The notes beneath the pieces were generated by a model. That model ran no database searches. It saw only the letters and a program-made list of their open reading frames with translations, and was not told where the DNA came from. The position numbers and the translations under genes are program-made. Positions 15,001 through 30,000 of a DNA stretch of 64,000 bases are shown here, piece after piece; position 1 is the stretch's first letter, and every line of letters begins with the position of its first letter. Source of the DNA: Owenia fusiformis (lineage: Eukaryota; Annelida; Polychaeta; Sabellida; Oweniidae); NCBI GenBank assembly GCA_903813345.2, contig CAIIXF020000001.1, forward strand, positions 55,445,885-55,509,884. Direction: 5' to 3'.

Positions 15001-18000
15001 CAGCAACAGTCAATAAGATCTCTGATTATTATGACCCAGATGCAGATGCATTTGCTGGCAACTCCACACATGCTGTTACAAGTACAATTGGAGATTGTGA
15101 ATTCACAAACTATGATGGTTCAAAATATAATCTGAGTTCACCAGGGGAATACAACATAGTTGACACTGATACAACGGATGTAGGAATTAAGGTTGTACCT
15201 TGTGGTGATTCTACATGTGTCAACCAAATTGCTGTGTCTGCTGGAAGTAGTGCAGACTCTGACAGTGGAAGTGACATTGTTATACATGCTCCTTACTCAG
15301 CCAATGGTGATATTGTTGTGTTTGATTCTAATGGTAATCCTATTGATGCAACAAGTGATACTACTACAACAACAGATACCACTACTGTTATCAACTCTGA
15401 TGCAACACTCACAGTAAGCCAAAATGAAAATGGAGACAATGAATACCACATCACTACATCTGATGGAACAGACATTACTGTTACTGGAGATGACAATGGC
15501 AATCTACAGATCACTGTTGTAACAACAAAGACAAACTGTGGATCAGAATCTGGTGATATTGCAGGCTCATGTGATGGAAACCCATTTAATGATGTTGGCT
15601 CTCAAGGTGACATTGACTCATGTTCAACTTGTACAACTGATTCTGATGATGAATCCACATTTATTTATTCTTATGAAACTGTAACTGGAGTTGTATATGA
15701 TGAGCCAAAGGAGTTCACTGGAACATGTACATGTGGTTACTATGCTGATAACTGCTGTGTGTCTGTTGTTGAACCCAAATCAAATGATACACATGCATCT
15801 GCATCTATTGTTAATGGAACATTCACCACATATGATGGTGTTCAGTATGACTTAGACTCCAGAGGAGAATATACCTTCTATAATAGTTCAGATTCTGATG
15901 TATTTGTAAGGATGACTCCATGTGGTCAAGAAGCCTGTGTGTCACAAGTATCAGTATCAGGGAATAACTCTGGCATTGTCATTCATGCACCGTATACAAA
16001 TGGTTCTGATGCTGTTGTATTTGGAGATGATGGCAAACCACTTGACTTCACACCAGAGAATACAGCAAGTGTCAATCTTACTGACAGTGATGGAAATTCA
16101 GTTGATGTGTCAACTGAACAAAATGCAACTATATTTGAAGATGTGACACTGTCTCAACCAGATAATGGCACACTTGTAATACAAGACGAATCATCTGGTA
16201 AAGGAGTCACAATATCAGGAGGATCTCCTACTGAAGATGGTGGCTCTGGAACTGTTGTGACAGACGAAAATGGTGATGTGGTTGATATTCCACCTGGATC
16301 TAATGTAACAGTCGGAGATGTCACTGTTTCACATGAAGAAGATAATACCTTTGTGATTTCTAATAATGCTGACAACACAAGTGTTACTGTGACAGTTACT
16401 CCACCTGAAGTAGTTACAGAAAATGTCCTTTCTGATGCTGATGGAAATACTGTTGATCTTCAAGAAGAAGATATTGCATCAGTCGGTGATATGGACATTA
16501 GTACATCTAATGATGGTAATACCTATACTATCACAAGTGGAGATGGCAGTTCTGTAACTATTGGAGGAACAGGTCTCATTGATTCAAATGGTGATAGAAT
16601 TGACCTGACATCAGGAAATAGTGTTACAGTTGGTGATGTTACCATTTCAAAGATTGACGATGACACATATGAAGTCACAGATGGATCATCAGGAGAACAG
16701 GTTACTGTTACTGTTACATCACCTTCCACAACTGGTGTTACAGATGAAGATGGCAATCCACTTGATGTCACATCTGAGGAAGGTGCAACAGTTGGTGACC
16801 TTACTGTTACCCAAGATGATGATGACACATTTACACTCACTGACTCAAGTGGAGACACCATTACAATTAATGCAACAGGTGTTACAGATGGAGATGGCAA
16901 CCATGTTGATTTACCAACAGGAAATAGCACTTCCATTGGTGATGTCACCATAAGTCATGTCCATGATGATACAATTGTGGTAACTGACTCATCTGGCAAT
17001 GAGGTTGTTGTCACAGTTGTGCCTGATGCAGGTGTCACTGATCAATATGGCAATGAAATTGAAGTGGAATCTCAAGAAAGTGGAACAGTTGGTGACATGG
17101 AAGTTACACAAACTAACAATGGCAGCTCTGTTGAAGTAAATGGTGGATCATCAAACAGTACTGTTGTTATAACAGGAACTGGTGTCACTAATGGTGATGG
17201 CGACATCATTGATATCACAACAGGGGCTGATACTACTGTTGGAGATGTTACTATTACCAAGATTGATGAAGATACATTCGTGGTTACAGATGAATCAGGA
17301 ACTAATGTAACAGTTACTGTTGTTGTACCTACAGAGAATGGTGTTTTGGATGAAAATGACAACCCAGTTGATGTTTCTCCAGGAGAATCTACATCAGTTG
17401 GTGACCTGACAGTCTCTCAAGACACTGAGAATAGTTTCACTGTTACAGATGAATCTGGTTCCAGTGTAACAATTGATGAAAGTGGGGTTACTGATGGAAA
17501 TGGAAATACCATTGATGTTTCTACTGGAGGAAATGCTGAAAGTGGTGACTTAACAATTCACCGAGTCCATGATGACACCTATGTTGTAACTGATGGATCA
17601 TCTGGTAGTGAAGTAGCTGTTACAGTTATAACTGGAACAACTACAGAAGTAACGGATGCTAATGGCAATCCTGTAGAGTTTGAATCCCAAGAAACTGGCT
17701 CAGTTGGTAATATAGCCATAACTACATCCAATGGAACATCAAGCAATGGAAGCACTACTTACACAGTAACTGGTGGTTCATCTGGTGACTCTGTAACAGT
17801 GACTCCAACTGGTGTGACTGATGGTGAAGGAAATTTGGTTGGTGGCCTATCCCCAGGATCAAATGCAACAATTGGAAATATTACCGTCACACAAGTTGAT
17901 GAAGATACTTATGAGATTGTTGATGAAACTACTGGAGACAAGGTTACTGTTACAGTTGAAATACCAACAACCACTGGCACAACAGATGGAGATGGTAATC

Positions 18001-21000
18001 CCATTGATTTAACACCTGGCACAAATACAACAGTCGGAGATTTGACCATAAACCAAGATAACGATAACTCATTTACAGTTACAGATGACTCTGGTACCTC
18101 AATAACTGTTGGTCCCAATGGTGTGACTGATGATGAAGGTAATGCTGTTGATCTCTCACCTGGAGCTAATACAACAATTGGAAATGTAACAGTCACAAAG
18201 GTGCACGATGATACATACATAGTTGAAACTACATCTGGTGATGAAGTTGCTGTACTGTTATATCCAGAAGAAGGATTGACTGATGAAAATGGAAATCCAA
18301 TTGAAGAAGTACAATAGAAACTGGAGCCATTGGGGATATGGAAGTATCTCATGATGACGACAGTGGATCTTATACAGTAACTGGTGATTCTTCTGATGAC
18401 ACTGTGATAATAACACCAACAGGTGTCACTGATGGCAATGGAACATTGATCGGTCTTCCTATTGGAGAAGAAACAACAGTTGGGGATATCACAGTCAATC
18501 ATCCTTCTGATGATACATATGTGATCACTGATGCCAATGGAACCTCAGTAACTGTTACTGTTGAAGTACCAACTACAACTGGTGTCTTAGATGGAGATGG
18601 AAACCAAATTGACTTGACACCAGGAACTAATACAACAGTAGGTGATATGAGTGTCTCTCAAGATGGTAAGAATACCTTTACTATCCATGATGAATCTTCT
18701 AACACAACAGTGGTAATTGATGGAACGAGTGTCACTGATGGAGATGGTAATGAAATTGACATCACAACTGGTGAAAACAAAACAATTGGTGATGTCACAA
18801 TTAACCGTGTCCATGATGATACATTAGTTATTACTGATGGAACTTCAGGAGATGAGATTGCTGTTACTGTTGTAGAGGAAACTGGTGTTACTGATCAAGA
18901 TGGCAATACTGTTGAAACCACATCACAAGAGACTGGAACAGTTGGTGATATGACCATCACTCAAGACAGCACTACTGGTTCTATTGAAGTGACAGATAGT
19001 TCTTCTGGAGCTTCTGTGACAGTCACGGGAACAGGTGTAACAGATAGTGATGGTAACATCATTAACCTGTCACCAGGACAGAACATTACTGTTGGAGATG
19101 TAACAATCACTCAAGTGGATGAAGATTCATTTACTGTGTATGATGCTTCAACAAATGAAACAATAACTGTTACAGTGCCTATTACAACTGGTGTCACAGA
19201 TGCATCTGGCAATGAGTTAGATGCAACATCAGAGGAGGGTGTGACAGTTGGTGATCTCACCATTTCACAAGAAGATCAAGATGGAACATCATTCTCAGTT
19301 ACTGTTGGATCTTCAGATACCACGGTAACTGTTAATGCTACTGGTGTTACTGATGGAGATGGCAATGTGATTGATGTCCCAGCAGGTGACAGCACAACCA
19401 TTGACGATGTGACAGTTACTCGTGTTGATGGTGATACATTTGTTATAAGTAGCAATACTTCAGAAGATGAAGTAACAGTCACAGTTCCAACACCTGACAC
19501 ACCAAGTGTAACTGACCAGGATGGTAATGAGATTGATCTTACATCAGGGGAAAATATAACTGTTGGTGATCTGACTGTGTCACAAGACAATGATGACACA
19601 GTTTCTGTGACCTGATGGCTCATCTGGTAATACTATATCTGTAACTGGCAATGGTATTGTAGATGGAAATGGTAACATAGTAACTGTATCAACAGGTGGA
19701 AACACAACTGTTGGCAATGTCACTATTACACAACTTGATAAAGATACCTTCCATTTGACAGAAACATCATCTGGTGGTGAAATCACTGTTACTGTGCCTA
19801 CATCATCTGGTCTTACAGATGAAAATGGAACTAACATTGACCTACCATCAGAGGGTGATGTGGTGCAAATTGGTGACATATCTGTTAGCCAAAATAAGAC
19901 ATCCTTTACTGTCACTGGAGGAGACTCTTCTACAGATATTGTAGTGAATAGCATTGGTGTAATTGACAGTGATGGTAATGTAGTTCATTTGTCACCAGGT
20001 GAAAGTGTACTACTTGGTGATATACTTGTTGAGCGTGTTGATGATGACACCTATGTTATCACCAGTGAATCAACAGGAACTAGAGTAACTATTACTGTTG
20101 AGGTACCCAATACAACTGGACTTACTGATTTAGAAGGCAATGACATTGATATGTCATCTGAAGATCCTGTTTCTGTTGGAGATATGACAGTTGGCCAAGA
20201 AACTGATAATTCATTCTCAGTAACTGGTTCAGATGGAACATCATTTACTGTGAATGACTCTGGAGTTATTGATAACAATGGTGATATCATTGATATACCA
20301 ACTGGAGAAAACACTACTATTGGTGATGTAACTGTTACTCGTGTACATGATGATACAATTATCCTGACTGATGAATCAACTGGAAGTGAAGTTGCTGTCA
20401 CAGTTACACCACCCAACACAGGAGTTACTGATAGTGAAGGAAATCCTGTTGACCTTACACCTGGAGGATGTTTCATCTGTTGGCAATGTAACCATTAGCA
20501 CTCAGACAGGTGGTACAGCTTTCAATATATCTGATGGTTCATCCAATGGAACGATTAAAGTCACTGTAGCTGGTATAACTGATAACAATGGTGAAAACAT
20601 TGATCTCTCATCTGGTGAAAACATTACTGTTGGTAATTTGACTATCACCAAGGTAGATGAAGACACTTTTGAGGTTACTGATGACACTACAGGAAATGAG
20701 GTTACAGTTACTCTTACTGAACCAACATCAACTGGTGCAACTGATAATGAAGGAAATCCTCTTGATATTACATCAGGAGATGGAAATGGCACAACCATTG
20801 GTGACATGACAATATCTCAAGATAGTCAAACTAACATTATCTCTGTGACAGATGGATCATCAGGAACTACTTTGAATGTTACTGGAACTGGCATTGTTGA
20901 TGAAGATGGTAATACAATCATTCTCAAAGAAGGAGAGAATACAACAATTGGTGATATAACTGTAACACAAGTACAAGATGACACAGTTGTTGTATCTGAT

Positions 21001-24000
21001 GGATCATCTGGAAGCGAAGTTGTAGTTACTGTTGTGACTCCACCTGGTATCACTGATGATGATGGAAACAATGTTACCTTAACAACTGAAACAGTTGCAA
21101 CTGTGGGTGATATGACCATCACACAAGAAAACAATGGAACTACATGGTCAGTAACTGATGGATCATCTGACAGCACAATCAATGTTGGTGGAACTGGTGT
21201 CACTGATGGCAATGGTGACATAGTTGATATACCAATAGGTGAAAATGTAACAGTTGGAGATGTGACCATTACAAGAACTGATGATAATACTTATACCATA
21301 AATGATGGATCATCTGGAAGTGAAGTCATAGTTACAACTGAAGTCCCATCAACAACTGGAGTCACAGATCTAGATGGTAATGCTGTTGAAACTTCACCTG
21401 ATGGCACTTCAACAGTTGGCGATATGATTGTTTCACAAGATAGTGATAATAGCTCTATTGAAGTAACAGATAGTTCATCTGGAGAAACTGTAACAATAAC
21501 TGAAACTGGTGTAATTGATGGGGACGGCAACAGTGTAGACCTTTCCCCAGGAGAAAATACAACAATTGGTGATTTAACAATTCATCAAGTGCATGATGAC
21601 ACTGTTGTTATCACTGATGCATCTGGAAATACTGTTGTTGTCACTGTTTCAACTCCGACTCTGAACCTGGAGTCACTGATGGGGATGGTAATACTGTTGA
21701 GCTTACACAGGAAGATGTGGCAAATGTAGGTAATATGAGTATTGTTTCTCAGAATGGTGGTGACAAGGTGTCTGTTACAGACAGTACATCTAATAGTTCT
21801 ATTACAGTTACAGGAACTGGTGTAAAGGATGATCAGGGCAATACTGTTATTGTTTCACCTGGTGACTCTACAACAATTGGTAATGTTACTGTCACTCGTG
21901 TTGATGAGGATACTTACATTGTAACTGGTGAAGATGGTGATAATATTACAGTTTCAGTAAGTCAACCCACTACAACAGGTGTCACTGATGGAAATGGTAA
22001 TCCACTTGATGTAACACCTGGTGGGGATGGTGATGGTGTTGGATATCTAACTGTAACTGAAGATGCAGATGACACAACAGATACTTTTACAGTAACACAT
22101 GAGTCATCTGGAGATGCTGTCACATTTGATGGAACAAGTGTGACTGATGGTTATGGTAACGATGTTGATCTGTCATCACCTGATGGTACAGAAGTTGGTG
22201 ATCTTACTGTTAGACAAGTGAATAATGACACCATTGTCATTACTGATTCACTTACTGGAGAAGAAGTTGCAGTCACTGTTATTACACCATCCACTCCTAG
22301 TATTACTGATGGAAGTGGCAACACAGTTGAACTCACTCCAGAACAAGTTTCAACTATTGGAAATATGACCATTGCAACTGGAAATGATGGCCAAACATAT
22401 ACAGTTACTGGAGGAAGCTCTGATACAATTGTAACTATAAGACCAACAGGTATCACTGATGGCAATGACAACACATTTGTCTTGTCACCAGGACAAAATG
22501 TCACAATTGGTGATGTCACAGTTACCCAGGTGGATGAAGATACCTATATAGTTACAAATGCAGATGGATCTGAGGTAACAGTTACTATTGATGTGCCAAC
22601 CACAACCGGTGTTACAGATATTGATGGAAATCCTATTGATGTTTCACCAGATGGTGATGCAACAGTTGGTGATTTGACAGTAAGTCAACCTGATCCAGAT
22701 AGTGTGACAATCACTGATGGTTCATCTGGAAGCACAATCACTGTTACAGGAACTGGTGTTATTGATGAGGATGGCAACAAAGTTGACATACCAAAGGGAT
22801 CAAATACAACAGTAGGCAATGTGACAATAACTCATGTACTTGATGATACATTTGTTGTAACAGATGATATATCAGGAACTGAAATAGCCGTCACAGTTAT
22901 TCCAGAGGCTGGTTTGACTAATCCAAATGGAACTTCAGTTGATCTCACCTCACAGGAAACTGCTACAGTTGGTGATCTGGCTATCGTTAACACTGACGAT
23001 AAATATACCATCTCTGATGGAACTCCAGAAGGAACCAGTTGAAATAACAGACTCTGGTGTTCTTGATATTAATGGTAATCCAGTCGATCTATCCAGTGGT
23101 GGATCAGTTTCAGTCGGTGGAGTGACCATCCAACAAGTTGATAATACAACTTATACTGTAAGTGATTCCAGTGGAAATGAAGTAACTGTAGAAATCATTG
23201 TTCCATATGTCCCTGTGACTGTGCAACTAGATAACAGTACAACAATCACAAAGGTAGGCGACAATGAATATGTGATTACTAACACAAATGATGGCAGCCA
23301 AACGAATGTTAATGTCAATGATGACGGAGCCCTTGATGTTATTATTGAAACAACAAAGGAATCATGTAGCGGTGATGTCAGTGGTATGTCCGGAAACTGT
23401 GATGGTGATATCAACAATGAAATTGTTAATGGTGATGGTGAATTTGTTGATCCATCTTCTATTACTTCAGATGATCTTTCAGGTTTGGCAGAAACATCTA
23501 ACCTTGCAAACAATACTGGAACTAATGGTGGAAATGGCAGCAGTATCTTTGTGTATGAATACACAGATGAGAATGGAGAAACATACAAGGAACCAAGCAC
23601 TCTTGTTTCTGAATGTCCAGCTGGTTACTTTGGTGCTGATTGTAGTGTTGTGTTAGAAGATACAACTCAAAATACAAACAGTAACTCAACTGCAACAGTT
23701 AACACTGATGGTACATTCACTAACTTTGAAGGTGTAACATATGATATCAGCAAGCCAGGTGAATTTGTATTCATCAATACAACTGAAGTTGATGTGAACA
23801 TTCGACAAGTACCTTGTGGTGACATTGTGTGCACTACACAGACATCTATTGGAACTGAAAATGGTAGTGTGATTATACATACTCCCTATGATGATATCAG
23901 TGGACCAGTTGTATTTGATGATGAGGGCAATCCTCAAGACATCGCTCCTGGAGAATCAGTCAATGTGGGTGACATATCCGTCACACAGGTTGATGATGAT

Positions 24001-27000
24001 ACATTTGTAATCACCATTAATGGTACTGATGACAAAATTACAGTAGATGTTATTCCTCCACAATCTGGGGATACTGGAACCTCTGGTTCTGGAAGTGGCT
24101 CGGGTGGATCTGGAAGTGGTTCATCTGAGGCTACTGATACATCTGTTGATACTGATGGATCAAGTACTTTGCAAGTAACTGCTACTGTTTCAAACGATGC
24201 CTGTTCATCATCTACTGGCAGCTTTGCTGGTTCATGTGATGGCAACTTGAACAATGACTTCCAGGATGAAAATGGCAATGATATTTCCATTGATATGATA
24301 AATGAAGATATGTTACAAGAAGTAGCTGATACAAACACTCTTGATGAATCTGACTCTACTTTTGTGCATAACTATACTTCACCTCATGGAGTGGTGTATA
24401 CTGAACCCACAACATTTGAAAGTCAATGTGTGTGTGGATTCTACCTCAGTGACTGCTGTATTGATGTGTCTGAACCAGTTGGTAACAACACACATGCTGT
24501 CACCTCAATAAGTGGTGACAATGCTGACATTACAACATTTGATGGTTTGACATATGCTGTTAGCACAAATGGTGAGTTTGAATTCTTAGATGTTTTGGAT
24601 ATGACAGTGAGTATAAGAACAGTACCTTGTGACCTTACTGAAACATGTGTTAATCAGATCCTGATTGAAACATCTGAAGGAAATGTTGCAATAAGATCAC
24701 CTGATGATGATAGTGGAATACCAATTATATCATCTGGAGATGGTTCAACAGCAAATGGTCTTTCTGGTGTGATTACTGTGGGTGATGTCACAGTGGAACA
24801 AGGCTCTGATGGTGTACTAGCCATCACCGACTCATATGATAATCAACTTACTGTTAATGTGAACAATGGCTATCTTGATGTTACAGCTGCCATTACCAAG
24901 GAGAGTTGTGATGCATTGACTGGGTTAACAGGTAACTGTGATGACAATGTCAACAATGATCTTGTTGTTGATGGCGAAGCTATTCCTGTTAGTCAAATCA
25001 CAGCTGATGTCCTCAATGAAGTAGTTAATAGTAGCACTGTTGATACAGATCCCAATACTGGTGACAGTGGATTTATTTACACATTTGAAACAAGTGATGG
25101 TACTACATTTACTGAACCCTCTGAGTTTGTGGATTGTCCTACAGGAAAGTATGGTGCTGATTGTAGCCTAACAGTGTCCACAACAACAACAACTAATGGA
25201 ACACATTCTACAGCAACAATTACTGATGGATCTGTATTCATCAATTATGATGGCACTGAATATGACCTTGATATTATTGGGGAGTTCACGGTCACTTCCT
25301 CTGACTCAAGCAACTTCACAGTTGGAATCAGGACTGTTCCAGAGGATGGCTCTGGAAGAACAATTACTGGTGAATCTGGAACTGGTTCTGGAACTGGCTC
25401 TGAAACAGGATCATCATCTGATGATGGTGTTGTGATTGACCAAATCTTTATTGAAACTGACGATGGCAATGTTACTATTCATGCATCATTTAATGGTACA
25501 TCTGATCCAATTGTATTTGATTCAGATGGCAATGTTGTAGATGATGTTAGCACTTTGAGTATCATTGTTGACCAGGTTGATTATGATGGTGAAACTGGAT
25601 ATATTATTACAAATCCAGATGGTGATACAGTTGTTGTAACAACAAACGATAAAGGATCTTTAGATGTTGCAATTACATCTCCAGTGGAGTCTTGTGATAC
25701 CTCATCTGGTTTGCTTGGAAATTGTGATGGTAACCTGAACAATAACTTCCAAACAGGAGATGACACATACATTCCATTTGATTTGGTATCTGAAGAAGGT
25801 CTGGTTGATGTTGCATCAAACAATGTACTCCCTGAAGATGATAGCACATTTGTGTATACATACACTGATCCAGATACTGGCCTTACATATGAAGAAGAGA
25901 GAATAATGAATGATTCATTGATCATATTTGTTCCTGAACCTAAGTGTGATGAAGGCTGGACTGGCGATGACTGCACTATCCAAATTACTGAAAACACTGG
26001 TAATAATGATACCCATGCTGTGGCAACAATTGTTGGAGAGGCAACATACACAACTACTGATGGATTGACATACACACTTCCTGTAAGAGGTGAATTTACA
26101 TTCTTTGAATCAGGAAACACATCTGTAGATGTACGTCAAGGTCCATGTGGTGCAGGAGCAACATGCGTCACACAGATAGCTGTTACAACAACTACAACAT
26201 CAGAAGATGGAGAGGACATCAGCTCTGGTGTAAGTATTCGTTCACCATTTACAGAAGGTGGAGATGCTGTAGTCTTTGATACTGATGGTGAAACTGTTGA
26301 AACAACAGTCGGCCAAACAATTACTTTCAGTGATGGGACCACAATTACGCAGACATCTGATGATTCCTTCATTATTGATGACACATCTGGAAATGAAATA
26401 ACTGTCAGTGTAAATGATCTTGATGGGTTAGATATTAGTGCTACATTGCCAAGAACAGAATGTGAAACATCTGCTGGTTTAGCTGGTTCATGTGATGGCA
26501 ACGTCAATAATGAGTTTTCTGGAAATACAAGTAGTACTGATGACCTTCCACCAGGAACTGAGGTTTATGGAACTGATTCTTGGTCTGGCGTCCCACCAGG
26601 CACTCAGACTGATACCATTTTGACTGATGCTGATGGAAATAAGATTGAAACTACATCACAAGAAACAACAACAGTAGGAGACATGACAATTGCTCAAACT
26701 GGAAGTGATGCAGGTAGCTATACAGCAACTGATAACTCTGGTAATACGGTTGAGGTAACTGGTACTGCTGTGACTGACAGTAATGGTAACGTTATTGACA
26801 TTTCACCTGGTGAAAGTGTTACCACTGGCAACATAACAATAGTTCAGGTAGATGAAGACACATTTATTTTAGTTGATGAATCTACTGGATCTAATGTTAC
26901 AGTTAATGTCGATGTGCCAACCTCAACTGGAGTAATTGATGAAGATGGTAAGCCAGTTGACCTTACACAAGGTGGTACATCAGTTGGTGATTTGACTGTC

Positions 27001-30000
27001 ACTCAAGAAGATGATGACACATTCACAATAACTGACGGATCTGGTGATACAATTACTGTGAATACAACGGGTATTACTGATGCTGATGGTAACAAGATTG
27101 ACCTTTCACCAGGTGATAATGTCACACTTGGCAATGTGACTATTCATCAAACACACAAAGATACAGTTGTTGTTACTGATTCAGCAACAGGTACTGATGT
27201 TGCTATTACAGTTGTACAAGAAGACGGCTTGACTGATCAATATGGAAATCCAGTTGAGACTGAATCACAATCAACAGGAACAGTTGGAAATATGACTATT
27301 ACCCAAGACAATAGTGGGTCTGTCACTATAGGTGGATCCTCTACTGGTGACAATTCATCTACCACAGTTACTGTTACTGGAACAGGTGTCACTGACTCTG
27401 ATGGTAACATCATTGACATTGCTCCTGGATCTAATGTAACAGTTGGTGATGTGACCATTACTCGGGTGGATGAGGACACATATACTGCACATGATGAATC
27501 ATCTAATACCACTGTTGCTATAAATGTGGAAACGCCATCTACAACAGGTGTTTCTGATGGCAATGGTAATGACCTTGATCTTTCAACTGGAGAATCTGAA
27601 ACAGTTGGTGATATGACCATTACCCAGGATGGTGACAACTCATTCTCTGTAACTGACAGTTCCAACCAAACTATCACTGTGAATGCAACTGGCATAGTTG
27701 ATAACAATGGTAATGAGGTTGACCTAGCAATAGGAGACAGCATGACAGTTGGAGATGTAACTATTCACAAGGTCACAGATGACACTATTGTGGTAACTGA
27801 TGATTCCACTGGAAGTGATGTAACTGTTACAGTTGTACAAGAAGATGGGTTAACTGACCAATACGGTAATCCAGTTGAGACAACTAACCAAACTAGTGGA
27901 GCAGTTGGAAATATCAAAATCACTCAAGACAGCGATGGTACAACCTCCATAACTGGTGGATCATCTGGAGACACTATAACTGTAACAGACACTTGCATTA
28001 CTAATGATGATGGAAGCATAATTGATGGTGTTTCCCCAGGCAATAATGTAACAGTTGGTGATGTCATCATAGAACAAGTGGATGATGATACATTTGTCAT
28101 TCACGATACATCAACTGGTGATCAAGTCACTGTTACAATTGAAGTACCAACATCAACAGGTGTCACAGATGGAAATGGTGACTCAGTTGAAATATTGCCA
28201 GGTGGAGACATGGTAACTGTTGGTGACCTTAGCATAACACAGCTTGATAGTAGCACATTCGTTGTAACAGACGATGAAACTACCATCAAAATCACTGCAG
28301 TTGGATTAATAGATACTGTCAATAATGTAACATTTGATGTTCCTCAAGGAAGCACAAGAACTGAAGGAAATATATCAGTTCATAGAGTACATGCTAATAC
28401 ATATGTGGTCATAAATGATAATACAGGAGATGAGGTAGCTGTGACCATCATTCCAAGTACAGGTCTTACTGATTCCCTTGGAAATGAGATTCCAGTTACA
28501 TCACATGAAACTGGAACAGTTGGTGACATGACAATTACTCATACTGATGATGGTTCTTATTCCATTGGTGATGTATCATCTGATACAACTGTGTCAATAA
28601 CAGGAACTGGTATCACGGATGGCAATGGTGATCTAATTAACCTCGCGCCAGGACAGAATACCACCATTGGAGATGTAACTATCATTCAAAATGATGAAGA
28701 TACTTACACTGTTATTGACAGTTCTGGAAATGAAATCACTGTAACTGTTGAGATACCTACAACCACTGGTGTTACTGATGGTGATGGAAATTCAGTTGAT
28801 TTAACCCAAGGTGGATCACAGACTGTTGGTGACCTGACTGTCTCACAAAATACCAGTAGTAGCATTGTTGTAACAGATGGCTCCTCAGGAAGCACCATTA
28901 CAGTTGATACAACAGGCATCACTGACACAGATGGAGAACCAGTTGATCTTACACCAGGAACTAATACAACAATTGGAGATGTGACAATTCACCATGTCCA
29001 TGATGATACGTATGTCATAACTGATGGATCAAGTGGAAGTGAAGTTGTTGTCACAGTTGTTGAACCAACAGGATTAACAGATTCTGATGGCAATACCATT
29101 GATGTTGTTTCTCAAGAAACTGCTCATGTTGGTGATTTGACTATCAATCAAGATAACAATGGCACATTCACCATAACTGATGACTCATCAAACACCTCCA
29201 TTTCAGTGACAGGAACAGGTATCACAGATGCAAATGGTAACATTATTAATCTCTCCCCCGGACAGAATATTACAACTGGTGATATTACCATCACACAAGT
29301 TGACGAAGATACATTCATTATACATGATGGATCTTCTGACACTGGTGTAACAGTAACTGTACCAACTACAACAGGAGTTACTGATGGATCTGGAAATGAA
29401 GTAGATCTTACCTCTGAAAGTGGAACAACTGTGGGTAATTTGAATATTACTTCCCCAGATAGTGGAAATACAATCTCTGTTTCTGATGGAACTGGCAATT
29501 CTGTTACAATTAATGGCACTGGTGTCATTGATGGATCTGGTAATGCTGTAGACATCGGACCAGGCAACAGTACAACTATTGGTGATGTTACTGTCGAACA
29601 GGTTGATGGTGATACATATGTTGTTACTAATGGTGATGGTGATGAGGTAGTAATTACCGTTCCAGTAACAGAAACACCCAGTGTAACTGATGAAAATGGA
29701 AATGATATTGATACATCAGGAGAAGGAGCAACCATTGGTGATATGACAATATCTCAAGGTGATGATGACACATTTACTGTAACTGATGATTCTGGTAGCA
29801 ACATTACAATAACTGGAAATGGCATTACAGATGTTAATGGAGATGTTGTAAACCTTTCTCCAGGAGAGAGTGTAACAGTTGGTGATGTAACCATAACACA
29901 ATTGGATGAAGATACATTTACCGTAACCGATTCTTCAACTGGAGAGGAAGTTACTGTTACAGTACCAGTCACAACAGGAGTCACAGATGGAGATGGAAAC

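Larger units (their letters stand above)
16060..23204 (+). repeat. Beta-repeat array R4, inserted in VWD module V14
   Basis: About 7.1 kb, roughly 25 units. Every second unit has a half B of the type VHDDTxVVTD followed by VAVTV, so that this marker recurs about every 610-635 bp (about 16957, 17565, 18201, 18809). Five of the nine frameshifts (18310, 19611, 20466, 21660, 23035) lie inside it. Confidence 0.9.

Noticed and set aside
1060-23040. Programmed ribosomal frameshifting or mini-introns as explanation of the nine shifts
   Set aside because: No slippery heptamer or recurring motif is shared by the sites, both directions occur, and no GT-AG pair at any site restores the frame without loss of repeat sequence.
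1-23040. The left part as a pseudogene
   Set aside because: Apart from single-base shifts no stop codon or deletion breaks the modules, and Cys and glycine positions are kept across 23 kb.
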